From Emydura subglobosa (lineage: Eukaryota; Chordata; Testudines; Chelidae): a DNA stretch of 64,000 bases. The notes beneath the pieces were generated by a model. The model had not been told where the DNA came from. It saw only the letters and a program-made list of their open reading frames with translations, and did not search any database. Position numbers and translations under genes: made by a program. Below, piece after piece: positions 1 to 11,154 of this stretch. The DNA lies in the NCBI GenBank assembly GCA_007922225.1, contig ML679970.1, positions 38,795,460 through 38,859,459 of the forward strand. Direction: 5' to 3'. Position 1 is the stretch's first letter; each line of letters begins with the position of its first letter.

Positions 1-2170
1 AGATTATTATATCCAGAAATACAGATGCTAAGGTACTAGGGGTAACAATCTGTGAGCCCATTGTTGCTTTGAATTTGACAGCTGCTAGTCCACTTTTCTA
101 GTATTTACTGCTGGTGTGTGAAACTCAGCTTTCAAATCTAATGCAGTCAACTCTAAAGTATTTATGGTCTGTAACAAAAGGAGACTAGAGAGCGCCCATT
201 TTTCTTTAGCTTATATTTATTTATTTATTTTTCACTGTCACTGGCTTCTAAAGATGCACTTTTTCATCTGCTTTTCTTTCCATATAGCATACTAAAGGAC
301 AGCCCATGCTAACACCTTGTGAAAAATGTGTAAGGTTAAAAAACAAAAAAATCAAACCCTTTCAGGCAAATATTGTGTTAAGCAGCCCAAAGAAATTAAA
401 TAATGAAGTAATGGAATGGTTATCCAGCAATGCAGAGCCCGTTTGGAAGTATGTTTTTTTCCCACTACAGTACTTGGAGAAGCTGATGCATTTAAATCTG
501 TTTATTAACCAGAAGCACAAAGAAAGAAGCAGCGTCTGTTTTCAGGAAGTGAGGGAAATCTATCATAAATGTACTGTCTTTTTTGTAGTCTACACCCAAA
601 CTGAAGTGTTCCTTATCCCCTTTCCTAAATCTAATATGTGGACCAGCACTACAAGCTTTCAGCCTTGTCTTTATCTCTCTTTTTGCTGGTGACAAATATT
701 ACTCTCTTTAGCACTGAATATTACATATAGAGCTATATTATTTTGCCACAACTTCTGTTGGGAGTTGTTTATGAATGGAAATCTGTATGCACAGCTTCCT
801 CCTCGCTCCATTACCCCACTCCTACTGTGCAGCCCCATGAAGTCTACAGCCTGAAGCATCTCACAATTAGAGATCTGAAAATGCCAAGGCTTATTAATGG
901 AGGGGAGGGAGAAGAGACAAATTGTCGCATGGAAACTGTGACAAATACCAAAGAGGCTTGCGAAGACCCTCTAGCATTTTATCTAGCTTTTCTTACTAAA
1001 GTTTAGTGGTCAAACTTAACACCTAGCAAACCACAATGATATGAAAGCGATAATGCAGTTCTAATCAGTCTCATTGCTCAAAATGCAGACTGAGCCATCT
1101 ATGTGCTTGCTATGGGACTATTAAAGAAATGCAACAATCTGTTGAAATGAAAGAGAGAAGTAGGGCAGAGTTGGTTATTTGCTTTGAAATTGCTCCTGGT
1201 CAACCTTAGTGAAAACTGCACCCATTTTCCTCAGCACACTTCATATGGTGAGAAGAATTTATTTAAATTTATAAACTAATTTTCTGGAAATTAATTTTAC
1301 TAATTATAATTCATATTTTGGAGACTCTTGCTGGTGGCCACATCTTGCTCAATACTGACTCTGCAAATACAGAGTTACAGTGACAGATTGCAAATCAGTT
1401 TCTAGCCTGGTTTAATCCGATATTTGATATTTACATAGCATTTTAGATTCCAAAATACTTTACATAGGTTTATATAATGGAAATCCATAAGATACAGACA
1501 CCTTTTTTGGGGTGGAAGACAATATCTTAGATAACATGAGATTGACATCATAGTGAAAAATAATGAGGGGAGAAGGCATTTTAGTCACGCACACTGGTGC
1601 AATTGCTCTGACAAAAAATGGCTTGGGGTCTCTGTAATGTTAATGTAAAGCATACAGGACCTTTTTAAAAATTAGGTCTTTCCCACAGCAAAGGTTACGA
1701 GAGCAAATTTAGGTACTTCAGCACAGAGAAGGGCTGAGGTAACTATCAGGCACTGAATCTAATTACAGGGAGTCTAGTTATTCACCTTAATTAACTGAAT
1801 TAAGCTCTTCAGTTTAATGGTGAAAATAATTTTACTGTCTTGAAAATATATACTTAAATATTACTCTGGCTTAACACCTCTGCCATTAGCTCCCATAGAA
1901 TTGGACTGATATGGTAGCTATCATCAGGAGGTCAGTAAGCCCAGATTCACTAAGAGTTGCACAGAAACTACAGCAAGTCTTCAGTCCCACATCAGTTTGT
2001 TAACTGCATATATCTATGTTCATTAATTACACTTAGAAAGCCAGACGTGCCATCCTGCAACAAATGTTTAGAAAGAAATCAGAGTGCAGCTTGTATGTGA
2101 CTAAAAAGGTCTGGTCAATGATTAAAAAATGATCTACGCCAGCTTTAACACAGAATGGCAATGGCATTTC
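1..2170. other. Intronic sequence, no gene seen
   Basis: AT-rich intron of DOCK3. I see no splice-bounded DOCK3 frame, no RNA gene and no recognisable transposon end here. The longest open frame (306-692, plus) has no similarity that I recognise and has skewed, low-complexity composition. Confidence 0.6.
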
Positions 2171-3271
2171 CTTCTGGGGAAATTCTGCGCCACTGTGCAT
2201 GCACACAATTCATGTTCCCTGCTGATTTTTTTCTCTGCAGAAAATACATTCTGCAGGAGAGGTGCTACAGTTACGCCTTTCACCCATCAGGGTCTGCTGT
2301 GGTGCCAGAACAGAGGGCAACTGACTTACCACTTGTAGCAGTCAGCAGCTGACAGGAAGGAGGAGAGACTGTGTTCCTGAGCCACAGTGCCCTACCCTAC
2401 TCCTACCCGCCAGGTGAGGAGGCAAGGGATGGGGGGAGGAACAGACAGAGCAAGGCAAATGGGACTCCTGGGGGGGGGGTCAAATAGACTGGGTTCAGAA
2501 GGGCTAGCAGGGTGGGGTGACTGGGGTGGTGGCTGAATGGGAGTAGGGGTGCGGAGCCACATGGGGCCATGGGATGGGAGTGGCTGAGTGGGGGTGCAGG
2601 CCCACACAGGGACAGGGTGTGGGGGGTGACTGCATGGGGGTGCAGGGCCATATGGGGGACGTGGACAGTGTATGGGAGCAAGGGGTGGCTGAGTGGTGGT
2701 GCAAGGACACATGGGGATGGGGAGGAGTACGAGGACGGGGGCAGATGTATCTGACTGAATGGCAGAGGCTAGGCGGCAGCCAGGGTCTGCATGGGGAAGG
2801 CTCCCCAACTCCCTAGCAATCCCTTCCGCCCCCCAAAAAACAGTTGCATATTTCTGCCATCCACACCCAGCAACCCTCCAGGTTCACTCCCAGGCTCCTT
2901 CCCAGCATTACTTGCCTCCACCTCAGCTCCTCCTTTAACCCTGACTCCCCCAAGCCTTTGCACTGCTTCTGAGGGTTGTGGAAAACACGTTCTTCTACTG
3001 TAGTTTAAATGAATTATTACTCAAAGGTCTGTATTAATATGTTTAGTAAGGAATTGAATTGTCAAAAACATTTCTTGAATCTTTTTTGTTGTCTGTATTG
3101 TTACAGACGTACTTGTTGACAGGTATTTTGAAATACATTACCAAAATAATTAAAATGGGCATGATTATATTGTGTTATTCGGACAAATAAAATATGCAGA
3201 ATTTCTCAGAATTTTATAAAATTGTGTGCAGAATTTTTAATTTTTTGGCACAGAATTTCCCCAGGAATAGA
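2171..3271. mobile_element. Non-autonomous DNA transposon with terminal inverted repeats (~1.1 kb)
   Basis: The left end (2175-2191, TGGGGAAATTCTGCGCC) is the inverse of the right end (3247-3263, GGCACAGAATTTCCCCA) with one mismatch. CATTTC occurs immediately outside both ends (2165-2170 and 3272-3277), a possible short target duplication. The interior holds a G-rich block and an AT-rich right half but no transposase. The class cannot be settled from the ends alone; a MITE-type deletion derivative is the best reading. Confidence 0.65.
2520..2730. repeat. Imperfect G-rich minisatellite inside the TIR element
   Basis: Units of roughly 30-45 bp recur with the pattern 'GGCTGAGTGG(GG)GTGCAGG...CACA(T)GGGG', for example near 2581, 2632 and 2690. 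The long proline/histidine-rich open frame on the opposite strand is a by-product of this composition. Confidence 0.5.
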
Positions 3272-4057
3272 CATTTCAAATCAAAAAGTCTGGCTACGAG
3301 AATTCTTGTTCCTTAAGTCAGATCTTTCACACTATTTGTAAGACAAAAATAAACAACCAACCAAAAAAGGACTTTTCTGACATACCAGCTAATTTATTCT
3401 TCTGTGTGACCAACGTGTAAACTGCAATGGCTCCCTGAAGCAGTAATAATTGATATTTCTCTACTCATGGTTTTGGGAAGAACAGTGTAGCTTGGATAGT
3501 TTAATACTTCATATCTTTGTAAGGAGAATATTGCAGAGTAGAAAATGGGATTAGTTGTGGCCTCACACCTTTAAAGCAGAAATAATACTGCCATAAGGCT
3601 GGTTTACCCCTACCTAAGTAGTTATATTTCAAAACATTTGGATGACATTTTATACTAAGGTATCTTCATTTTGGGTGGCTGTCAAGGTTGAAATGAAATA
3701 TCTAACAGCAATTTTCAATAGCATAGAATTAGTGTTTCTGCTTGTGTTATTTCTTTCAACAAAAATAGTTCTAATTTCCAAAGTTAGCTGTTAACTAAGT
3801 GTCTGAAGTTTGTAGCATTCACCCAGCCAGTAGCTGCAATTTATTTCCTCTGTGAAATGTCTTGAAATGCTTTTGAGTGTGAAAAATGCCACATAAAACC
3901 AAATTATATTCTTCTGTATTTTATCAGAAAAACATACCTAATGGCTCCTTCCTCCCTCCACTGCAGGTGTTGGGTTTTTTTTTGTTTTGTTTTTTTTCTC
4001 GTTCATGAAGCCTCAAGTTCAGAAGACAAATCCTGATTCAGCTATAAACCTAGCTAG

Positions 4058-4663
4058 TGTGACAGGGCCAGACCAGACGGCTACGAAAGGGTGCTGGAAG
4101 GCATATATATTAGCCCCAGGCTCCATAAAGCCCTATTCCCTGGGTAACCCAGCTAGAGGCTATTTCAAGGTAATTGGGGCAATCAGGCCACCTGGAGCCT
4201 ATCAAAGTAACTGCCCCAGCAGTTAAAAGCCTCAACTCCAGGCAGGCCAAAAGGGCTGAAAGGGAGTTAACAGCCAGAGTAGAGAAAGCAGATCAGAGCA
4301 AAGGGGAGCAGAGCCGTCCCGCCCCGCCCTGCCCTGCCGCAGAAGCTAGAGCTTGGGACTACCATCCATTGCTGCCACCATACCGGAGACAGAAAGGGTC
4401 TAGCTGGGGAAGGCAGAACAACCCTTCACACCGGTACCAGGGAGCAGGACACAAGCATTGGGGCCGTGGACAGGCGACCCAGGGAAGATAGTCGGTCTCA
4501 GGGACTAAGCAGTGTGAGACCACTCCTTGCAGGGGCCCTGGGTCAGGGCCAAGGGTAGAGGGCGGGACCGGGCCTCCCTTCCCCTTCTCCCCTCCCAGCC
4601 GCACCACCAACGTGGCTGGAAAAGTGCAGGACCCACAGGGTGGAGTAGGCCCACCCCACCACA
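4058..4663 (+). mobile_element. Solo LTR (606 bp) with 4-bp target duplication
   Basis: The element begins TGTGACAGGGCC and ends CACCACA, a TG...CA layout typical of LTRs. CTAG flanks it on both sides (4054-4057 and 4664-4667). No coding region is present, as expected after LTR-LTR recombination. A fragment that looks like the same family in opposite orientation, beginning TGTGACAAAG, sits at 52603. Which LTR superfamily it belongs to is not decided here; a 4-bp duplication fits gammaretrovirus-like ERVs but is not proof. Confidence 0.7.
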
Positions 4664-5009
4664 CTAGCTTTGGCAACTTCACTTATATGAAAATGAAATC
4701 CTCTGCCTTCTAACCTAAAAATGCCATGAAAAGCTGCTATAACTATGTATTGGTTTTCTATTTGCCTAAAAGTACCAGTAATTGAGAAATGCACTGCAGA
4801 ACATTTGAAAATTGCTAGTGCTCATCGTTTGTTTTAAAGGCTTCAAGCTGAAAATATCTTTAAAATATGACCAGTTGAGAGAGAACTTAGTAGCTGGCAT
4901 CTATTAAAGTAAGGAGGAGATTTTTGCTAAAGGGATTTTCATGTTCTCTGTTAAAAGGCTTTACCATGATGTTCTGACCACGTAGTAATCCTACTTTATA
5001 GTAACAGTC

Positions 5010-5080
5010 TGTACTTATGTAGCACTTTTCATTAAAGGATCTCAAAAATGTTTATCTAACCCTTACAATGACCCTTTGAG
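5010..5080 (+). repeat. MIR-like SINE, left part (split by DIRS copy 1)
   Basis: The sequence 'GTAGCACTTTTCATTAAAGG ... CTTACAATGACCCTTTGAGG' is the pattern of an old MIR/L2-tail type repeat. It continues at 10485 with 'TATTATCCCTATTTTACAAA'. The two parts flank DIRS copy 1. Confidence 0.6.
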
Positions 5081-5340
5081 GAAAAACAAGGTTACTTACC
5101 AGTAACTGATGTTCTTCGAGATGTGTTGCTCATGTCCATTCCACTATAGGTGAGTGCACGCCTTCATGCACGGTTCCTGGAACTTTTTTCTCCTTAGCAA
5201 ATCCCGTAGGGCCGGCTCTGGCGCCCCCTGGAGCCCCATGCACCTTCTTCAGTATATGAGGCACTGCTGGCCCTACGCCCCCTCAGTCCCTTCTTTCTGC
5301 CAACTCTGGCAGCGGGGACTGGGAGTAGAATGGACATGAG
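5081..5340 (+). repeat. DIRS copy 1 left inverted terminal repeat
   Basis: Segments such as GTGCACGCC...TTCCTGGAAC, CCCGTAGGGCCGGCTCTGGC and CAGTCCCTTCTTTCTGCC have their inverse in the right end (10280-10445). Confidence 0.8.
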
Positions 5341-5354
5341 CAACACATCAGCTA

Positions 5355-5415
5355 CTGGTAAGTGATCTTGTTTTCCTCTTTGAGTGCTTTCTCATGTCCA
5401 TTCCACTATAGATGA
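5355..5415 (+). repeat. DIRS copy 1 internal complementary region
   Basis: This stretch reads CTGGTAAGTGATCTTGTTTT, then CCTCTTTGAGTG and a CTCATGTCCATTCCACTATA tail. Its first half is the inverse of the left outer terminus and its second half the inverse of the right outer terminus. It therefore equals the two ends joined, the known DIRS-1 hallmark. Confidence 0.75.
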
Positions 5416-5690
5416 CTAACAAGCAACACCTTGAAAATGGGTAGGAGTTACAGGTGAGCTGCCCTCAGCACCGCTCTGCCGAATCCCACGTCCTCTCTCG
5501 CCTGCTGGACAATGGCGTAGTGGGACATGAAGGTATGCACCGATGACCAGGTGGCACCTTTGCAGATGTCCTGCAGGGGCACTCTCTCCAGCAAGGCTGT
5601 AGACGGGGCTTGAGCTCTGGTTGAGTGCGCTGTGATGGTTCCAGGTACATGACCTGTGTGGAAGGTTTCCTGCTGCCAAGCAGGACTTCT
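5416..5690 (-). pseudogene. DIRS copy 1 tyrosine recombinase, C-terminal remnant
   Basis: The frame ending at about 5460 contains AHSTRAQAPSTA (the H-x-x-R catalytic pair) and SVHTFMSHYAIVQQAR with the candidate nucleophilic tyrosine. Upstream of that, the sequence jumps at 5640-5665 straight into the methylase-like region, whereas copy 2 has a further ~780 bp encoding the N-terminal and central recombinase including the first catalytic arginine. The copy is therefore integration-defective by deletion. Confidence 0.8.
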
Positions 5691-7540
5691 TGGACCTGCA
5701 CCGAGCAGGCTCTCTCTCCTTCCGTCAGCCACAGAGTATCCAGGCTGTGAGGTGCAGAGAGTCCAGGTCCGGGTGCAACAGGCGACCATGGTCCTGGGAG
5801 AGAAGGTCGTGCCGACTCGGGAGCTCCAGGGGTGGGGCGATGGAGAGGTCCAGCAGCATGCTGAACCAATGCTGTCTTGGCCAGGCCAGAGTGATGAATA
5901 TAACATCCGCCATGTCCCTTTTTATTTTCAGCAGGACCTTGGACAGGAGCGGAATGGGCGGAAACGCGTACATGCGGGTCCCCGTCTAGTCGATGAGGAA
6001 CGCGTCGGAAATCGACCCAGTCTCGCGACCCCAGAGTGAGCAGAACCTCGGACACTTCGTGTTCCAGGTCAACGCGAATAGGTCTAGTTGGGGAACACCC
6101 CACTTCTGTAAGATCATAGCCAACATTTCTGGATGCAACGACCAGTCATGGCAGGGTAGAAACGACTTCTTGAGGCAATCCATCTTGTCGTTCCTCACTC
6201 CCGGGAGGTGAGAGGCAATTAAGTGGAAATCATGCCTTACCGCAAATTCCCACAGATGGGTAGTTTCCTTGCACAGGGCCGAGGAGTGCGCTCCCCGCCG
6301 CCTGTTTATTTAAAACATGGCTGCGGTGTTGTCCATCAGCTCCTACACCGCTCTGCCTGTCAGGAATCGGAGGAACACCTTGCACGCTAGGCAAATGGCC
6401 CTCAGCTCCTTCATGTTGATGTGCAGGAGCCTCTCCTCTTCTGACCAGAGCCCCTGAGTGCCTAGGTTGGCGCTGATGTGGGGCTCCCCATCCTATGTCC
6501 GATGCGTCGGAAATTAGAGTGACCGACGGGACCAGTTCCCTGAACAGAATGCCCTTCATCACTATCCTGAGAGTCCACCACCAGTTTAGGGAGGCTAAGA
6601 CGGGCGAGGGAACTGTGACCACCTGGTGCAATGGGTGTCTGCTCAGCACATATTCTGAGGCCAATCATACCTGGAGTGGTCTGAGCCTCAGGCGAGCTAG
6701 TCTCACCACATACGTGCAGGCCGCCATGTGGCCTAACAGCTGTAGGCGGTGCCTGGCTGTTGTCATGGAGCATCGGTGCAGCTGGGAGATGATAAAGACC
6801 ATCGCCTCGAAATGTGGCTGAGGCAGGAAGGCTCTGGCCTGGGAAGTGTCCAGAGTGGCCCCAATGAATTCTATTCATTGCACTGGTGTTAGTGTGGACT
6901 TCTGCTTGTTTATGAGCAGTCCCAGCCTGCTGCACGTGGAGCAAGTGAGCGTCACGCTCTCCTGCACTTGGGACTTGGACCTGCCCCTGATCAGGCAATC
7001 GTCCAGATATGGAAGAATTTGCATACCTCCTTGTCTCAGGTGGGCAGCCACTACCGCCATGCACGTGGTGAACACCCTTGGAGCCGAAGACAGGCCAAAG
7101 GGCAAGGCTGTGAACTGGTAGTGGGAGCCTGTCACCGTGAAACAGAGAAAACGTCTGTGGCTGGGGAGGATAAACACACGAAAGTATGCGTCCTTGAGGT
7201 CGAGGGCAGCATACCAGTCTCCTGGATCCAGGGAAGGGATTATGGAGGCTAGGGAGACCATGCGGAACCTGAGTCATTTGACATATTTGTTTAGACGATG
7301 CAGGTCTAATATTGGTCTCAGACCCCCCTTCGCCTTGGGGATGAGGAAGCACCTCGAATATAACCCCTTCTGCCTTGAGGGACCATTTCCACCACTCCTA
7401 TGTTGAGGAGGGTGTCCACTTTCCGCAAGAGGAGCTGCTCGTGAGAGGGGTCCCTGGAGAGGGACGTAGAGGGACGGTTGTTTGGGGAGAGGTACATGTA
7501 AACTGTAGAGCACAGCCCCATGAGACTATCCCAAAGACCC
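5690..7540 (-). pseudogene. DIRS copy 1 reverse transcriptase-RNase H-methylase-like ORF, frame-broken
   Basis: Read from 7540 downward. The RT entry motif is FLIPKAKGGLRPILDLHRLN (about 7285-7345). Palm motifs in frame 6875-7261 are LDLKDAYFRV (A), PFGLSSAPRVFT (B) and LPYLDDCLIRG (C, catalytic YLDD). RNase H begins around 6540 with LISDASDIGWG, continues through VLMD-type sequence near 6330 and is split over two frames. Near 6100-5730 comes the block found in DIRS elements with a Dam-type methylase-like domain: WGVPQLDLFAL, then NTKCPRF, YAFPPIPLLSKVL and IFITLAWPRQHWF. Frame changes occur around 7270, 6870, 6480 and 6000. It drives reverse transcription in intact elements; here it is dead. 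Confidence 0.8.
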
Positions 7541-7739
7541 AACAATCAGAAGTGATCTTTGCCCATTCGGGAAAGAAGGTCCTTAACCTGTTTAGGAAGG
7601 GGTGGGACGGATCCAGGAGAGCAATCAGGGCTCCACCCTCAGGCACACCATCAAAACTGTCTCCTCTGGTTACCCGACCCCCTGGGGGGGGCCCTGCTGG
7701 GAGGCTGAGAATGAGCTGGGGGGCTGATTTCTCCTTCTA

Positions 7740-10140
7740 ACCCCCCTATTCCTGTCCCTATTCCTACAGGGTTGAAAAGGCCTGGGCAGAAGCCTTGGCT
7801 GCTGCTGCACCTAGGGCCGTGACTGACACCTGGAAGCCTGGGGCGTGTATAGGTCCAGGGAGCAAAGCGTGGCCTTGGAGTCCTTCAGACAGTGCAGCTT
7901 CGCATTGGTCCGGTCGGAGAATAGGGCCGACCCATCAAAGAGGAGGTCCTTACTCGATTGCTGCACCTCCTGGGACAGGCCCAAGGATTGCAGCCATGGG
8001 CACCTTCTCATGGAGACAGTGGAAGCTATGGCCCTACCCGCTGAGTCAGCAGCGTCACAGGACGTCTGGAGTGCTGCCCTAGCCACCGTGGTTCCTTCCT
8101 CCACAATGGTGTTAAAGTCTGTGGCCTGGCCCTGGGACAGGGCCTCAGCGAACTGTCTGAGGAAATCCCACAAGTTGAAATTGTATCTCCTCAGGAGGGC
8201 CTGATGGTTGGCAATCCTGAACTGCAGGCTTGCTGTGGAATAAATCTTTCTCCCAAACAAATCCAGATTTTTGTTGTCTTTGTTCTTGGGAGTGGATCCT
8301 GGCTGACCTTGCCTGTCATTCTGGTTAGCCGCATCTACCACCAAGGTTCCTAGGGCAGTGTGAGTGAACAGATACTCAAACCCTTTGGCCGGGACATAAT
8401 ACTTTCTCTCAGCCACCTTTGATGTAGGGGCAATCGAGGAAGGGGTTTGCCACAGGGCCTTTACAATTTTAATGACCCTTTCGTAGACTAGGAGGGCCAT
8501 CTCGCTGGGGCAGCTGCCGCCAGCATGTTAAAGAGGCTATCTTCGGCCTCTTCTAACTCTTCCACCTCCAGTCCCAAGTTGGAGGCCACCCTCTTGAGTA
8601 GCTCCTGGTGCGACCTGAAATCCTCCAGTGGCGCCGAGTGGTCCCTGAAGACTGCCTCATTTGGTGAAGAGGACTGCTGGTGAAGGGTTACACCTGTTGA
8701 GGGTCCCTCCATGGAGTCCAACTCACCGTACGAGGAGTGGTGTCTATGGGCCCTCTCCTGTGCCGGAGGCACAGACTGCACCCCTGATGACAGGATGGAT
8801 TAGGGCCCCGGTCCCATCTGGATACCCCATGGGGCCCAATATGGCCATAGCTGTGGCCATTGACCATGGGGCCAACATGGGGCTGAGTGCGCCACAGGCT
8901 GTGATGCTTTGTGGGCGCATTGGCTCTCCCAATGGCTATCCCCACTGGGAGACCCTGAGTCACTAGATCGGTGGTGCTGTGCACATCCTTGGTCCCGGGC
9001 ATGCCCTCTCGATGCCTCCGAACGGTGCCGATGAACGGAGGTGCACGCCCAAAAGCTAGAGGTACTGGAGCGTCATCTCGGTACCGATGAATTTTGGTAC
9101 CACTTGCCGTGCAGCCCTGCAGACCCTTTTGGTGACCAAGGTCGGCACCACTCCGAGCTCCTCTGTGCTGAACCGGACTCCGGCGACCAGGTTCCACGTC
9201 GTGGACTGCACAGTGCTGGGTCCTCCGATGGCAATCAAGTTCTGCACTGTGTGGGCACAGGGGAACTGGGACGGGAGCTGTCCGAGCGCCGCCTGGCAGA
9301 CATAGACAGGTTCTACTTCCTGGCCTGTGCTGCCTCCGGTGCTGGGATTGATGTCAACGCTGAGAGGGAGACTCCGCACCGAGTTGAAGCAGGCCGGCTC
9401 GACGACACCGACCTGGAACGACTGCTGGGGGAGCGTCTCTGCTCTACCCCCGGTGGTTGTCCGGCAGGAGATCTTACTTCCTGTACTGGGGATCTCCTCC
9501 AGCCTTCAGGGGAACCCAACGCGGGTTTCCCCCGTGACACCAGCCCCTTCTCCCTCGGCCAGGGGGGTGGGGGGGCGCGGAGCTGGCGTAGGCAAGGCCA
9601 ACAAGGCTCTTGCTGCCTGAAAAGTTTTCAGTGTCGACAGCATCGGCAGGGGCACTCTCCCACTCCCAGGAGTCGGGGGGAGCCTCCCTGACCGGAGATG
9701 CAGGCACTGGAGAAGACTCAAAGGGCCGGGTCCAGTGCATCTCCATGCTCGACCCTGCCCATACCGATGGCGCAGGGGAGTGTCCGTGCTCCGCACGTGC
9801 CCTCTTCCTCCTCGGTGACAGTAATGGTGTGCAGTGCCGAGTCGAGGCTGGTGCCGGCGGTGCACTTTGCACCGAGGTCACACTCGGTGCCGAGGTGGAG
9901 TGGGGCAGCCCACATGCCGGTCAGAGCGCTGCCTCCATCAGCAGGGCTTTTAACTGGATTTCTCGGTCCTTCCGAGTCCTCAGTTTAAAAACCCTGCAGA
10001 GCTTGCACTTTTCTTTTCTGTGTGCCTCCCTCCCCCAAGCACTTAAGGCAGCGGTCGTGGGGGTCACTGAGCGGGAAGGCCTTCTCGCGGGAGGCACACA
10101 CTTGAATCCCTGCGACTGGGGTATAGCCTGGCCGCTCTAA
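7740..10140 (-). pseudogene. DIRS copy 1 gag-like ORF, frame-broken
   Basis: Transcribed from the element's 5' (right) end. The N-terminus near 10134 carries a cysteine cluster with PHDRCLKCLGEG (about 10030-10080), also present in copy 2. The middle (8690-9900) is Ser/Arg/Pro-rich and broken by shifts between all three frames. The C-terminal part (7811-8500) is one open frame of 229 codons containing ALWQTPSSIAPTSK, LDLFGRKIYSTASLQFRIAN and a Ser/Ala-rich helix. The protein is presumed to be the structural Gag of DIRS elements. No single uninterrupted gag can be read, so this copy is not functional. Confidence 0.75.
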
Positions 10141-10269
10141 GTCCCTGCAGGGACTTGCCTTACCTCTAGCTACTCTTTTTAACAACACTCAACAGCTACT
10201 TAACTAACTAAACTACTTAAAATAACAAAAAAGTTCAAAGAAGGGGAATAGTACTTGCTGAGAGCAAGG

Positions 10270-10484
10270 CCAGTTCCAGCAATCGTCACGGGCGGAAAGA
10301 AGGAACTGAGGGGGTGTGGGGCTGGCAGTGCCTCATATACCACAGCATGTGCGTGGGACTCAAGGGGGCGCCGGAGCCAGCCCTACGGGATCTGCTAAGG
10401 GGAAAAATGTTCCAGGAACCATGCACGGAGGCGTGCACTCGCTTATAGTGGAATGGACATGAGCAAGCACTCGAAGAAGAAGGA
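10270..10484 (+). repeat. DIRS copy 1 right inverted terminal repeat
   Basis: Inverse of the left end, with the shared blocks GCGGAAAGAAGGAACTGAG, GCCTCATATACCACAGCATG and TAGTGGAATGGACATGAGCA. Confidence 0.8.
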
Positions 10485-10580
10485 ATGATTATTATCCCTA
10501 TTTTACAAATGGGAAAAATGAGGTAAACAGGTTCAGGTCATACAACAAGCTAGAGACAGAGCTTTAAATAAAACCCTTAA
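10485..10580 (+). repeat. MIR-like SINE, right part
   Basis: It continues the left part at 5010-5080: TTTTACAAATGGG, then GAGGTAAACAGGTTCAGGTC and a 'CAAGCTAGAGACAGAGC' tail. This is the usual 3' half of this repeat type. Confidence 0.6.
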
Positions 10581-11154
10581 GTCTTGACTCTCAACATCTG
10601 TTTACAAAGTAGTCAGCTTTTTCCAGCTTTACAGCCTTCTAAAATGGACTTAATACATCAATGTCCATTTGGGAAAAAAGGCAGCTCAGTCCAGTTGCTA
10701 TTTGTACCTTAGATGTGTCCAGCTTTCTGAGTAATTTGGGAATATTTCAGTAACAAGGAGCATTTACCCAGGGAGTCTTTACAGGACTTTTTAAGAAAAA
10801 GTCCAGTCTCTCATGGCCTGCAAAGCCAGAGGATCAAGGACTATCTATATATTAAAAACTAACATGTGTCTGTTTCTGCCCAACGGTTGAAATGGCCCTA
10901 TTTATGTAAGGTCTGATCCTTTGAGTTATTGAGCACACTTCACGGCATCTTAAGTCACTGGAGCTCAGCAATAGGAAGCATTTTGCAGAATTGGGCCTCT
11001 ATTCTCTATAAAAGAATGCCTGGTGCTCATGGAGAGAAGGTGGGATAGGATGAGCATTCAAAATATATTTGTTTTTCAGATCCCTGGTTCTGAAATAAAA
11101 AAACAGAGAAACAATCAATCCAGACCACACACATGTAAAAAATAGGGTTCAGAT

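Larger units (their letters stand above)
5081..10484 (-). mobile_element. DIRS retrotransposon copy 1 (~5.4 kb), internally deleted
   Basis: The element starts GAAAAACAAGGTTACTTACC and ends with AGCACTCGAAGAAGAAGGA. Its genes lie on the minus strand in the order gag, RT/RNase H/methylase-like, tyrosine recombinase. The outer parts are inverted repeats of each other, and an internal complementary region follows the left one. It is G+C- and CpG-rich compared with the AT-rich intron. DIRS elements integrate through a tyrosine recombinase, so no target duplication is expected and none is seen; the insertion point is fixed by the split SINE. Compared with copy 2 it lacks about 780 bp, which matches the overall length difference (5404 vs about 6186 bp). 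Confidence 0.9.

Noticed and set aside
2392..2808. 138-codon Pro/His/Ser-rich minus-strand frame
   Set aside because: Produced by the G-rich minisatellite on the other strand; no domain, no splice context.
4174..4491. 105-codon plus-strand frame
   Set aside because: Lies entirely within the solo LTR and shows no protein family features.
5656..6039. Long plus-strand open frames inside DIRS copy 1 (also 9041-9691 and 9610-10140)
   Set aside because: They are antisense to the recognisable RT/recombinase/Gag frames and contain no motif of their own; GC-rich DNA gives long antisense frames.
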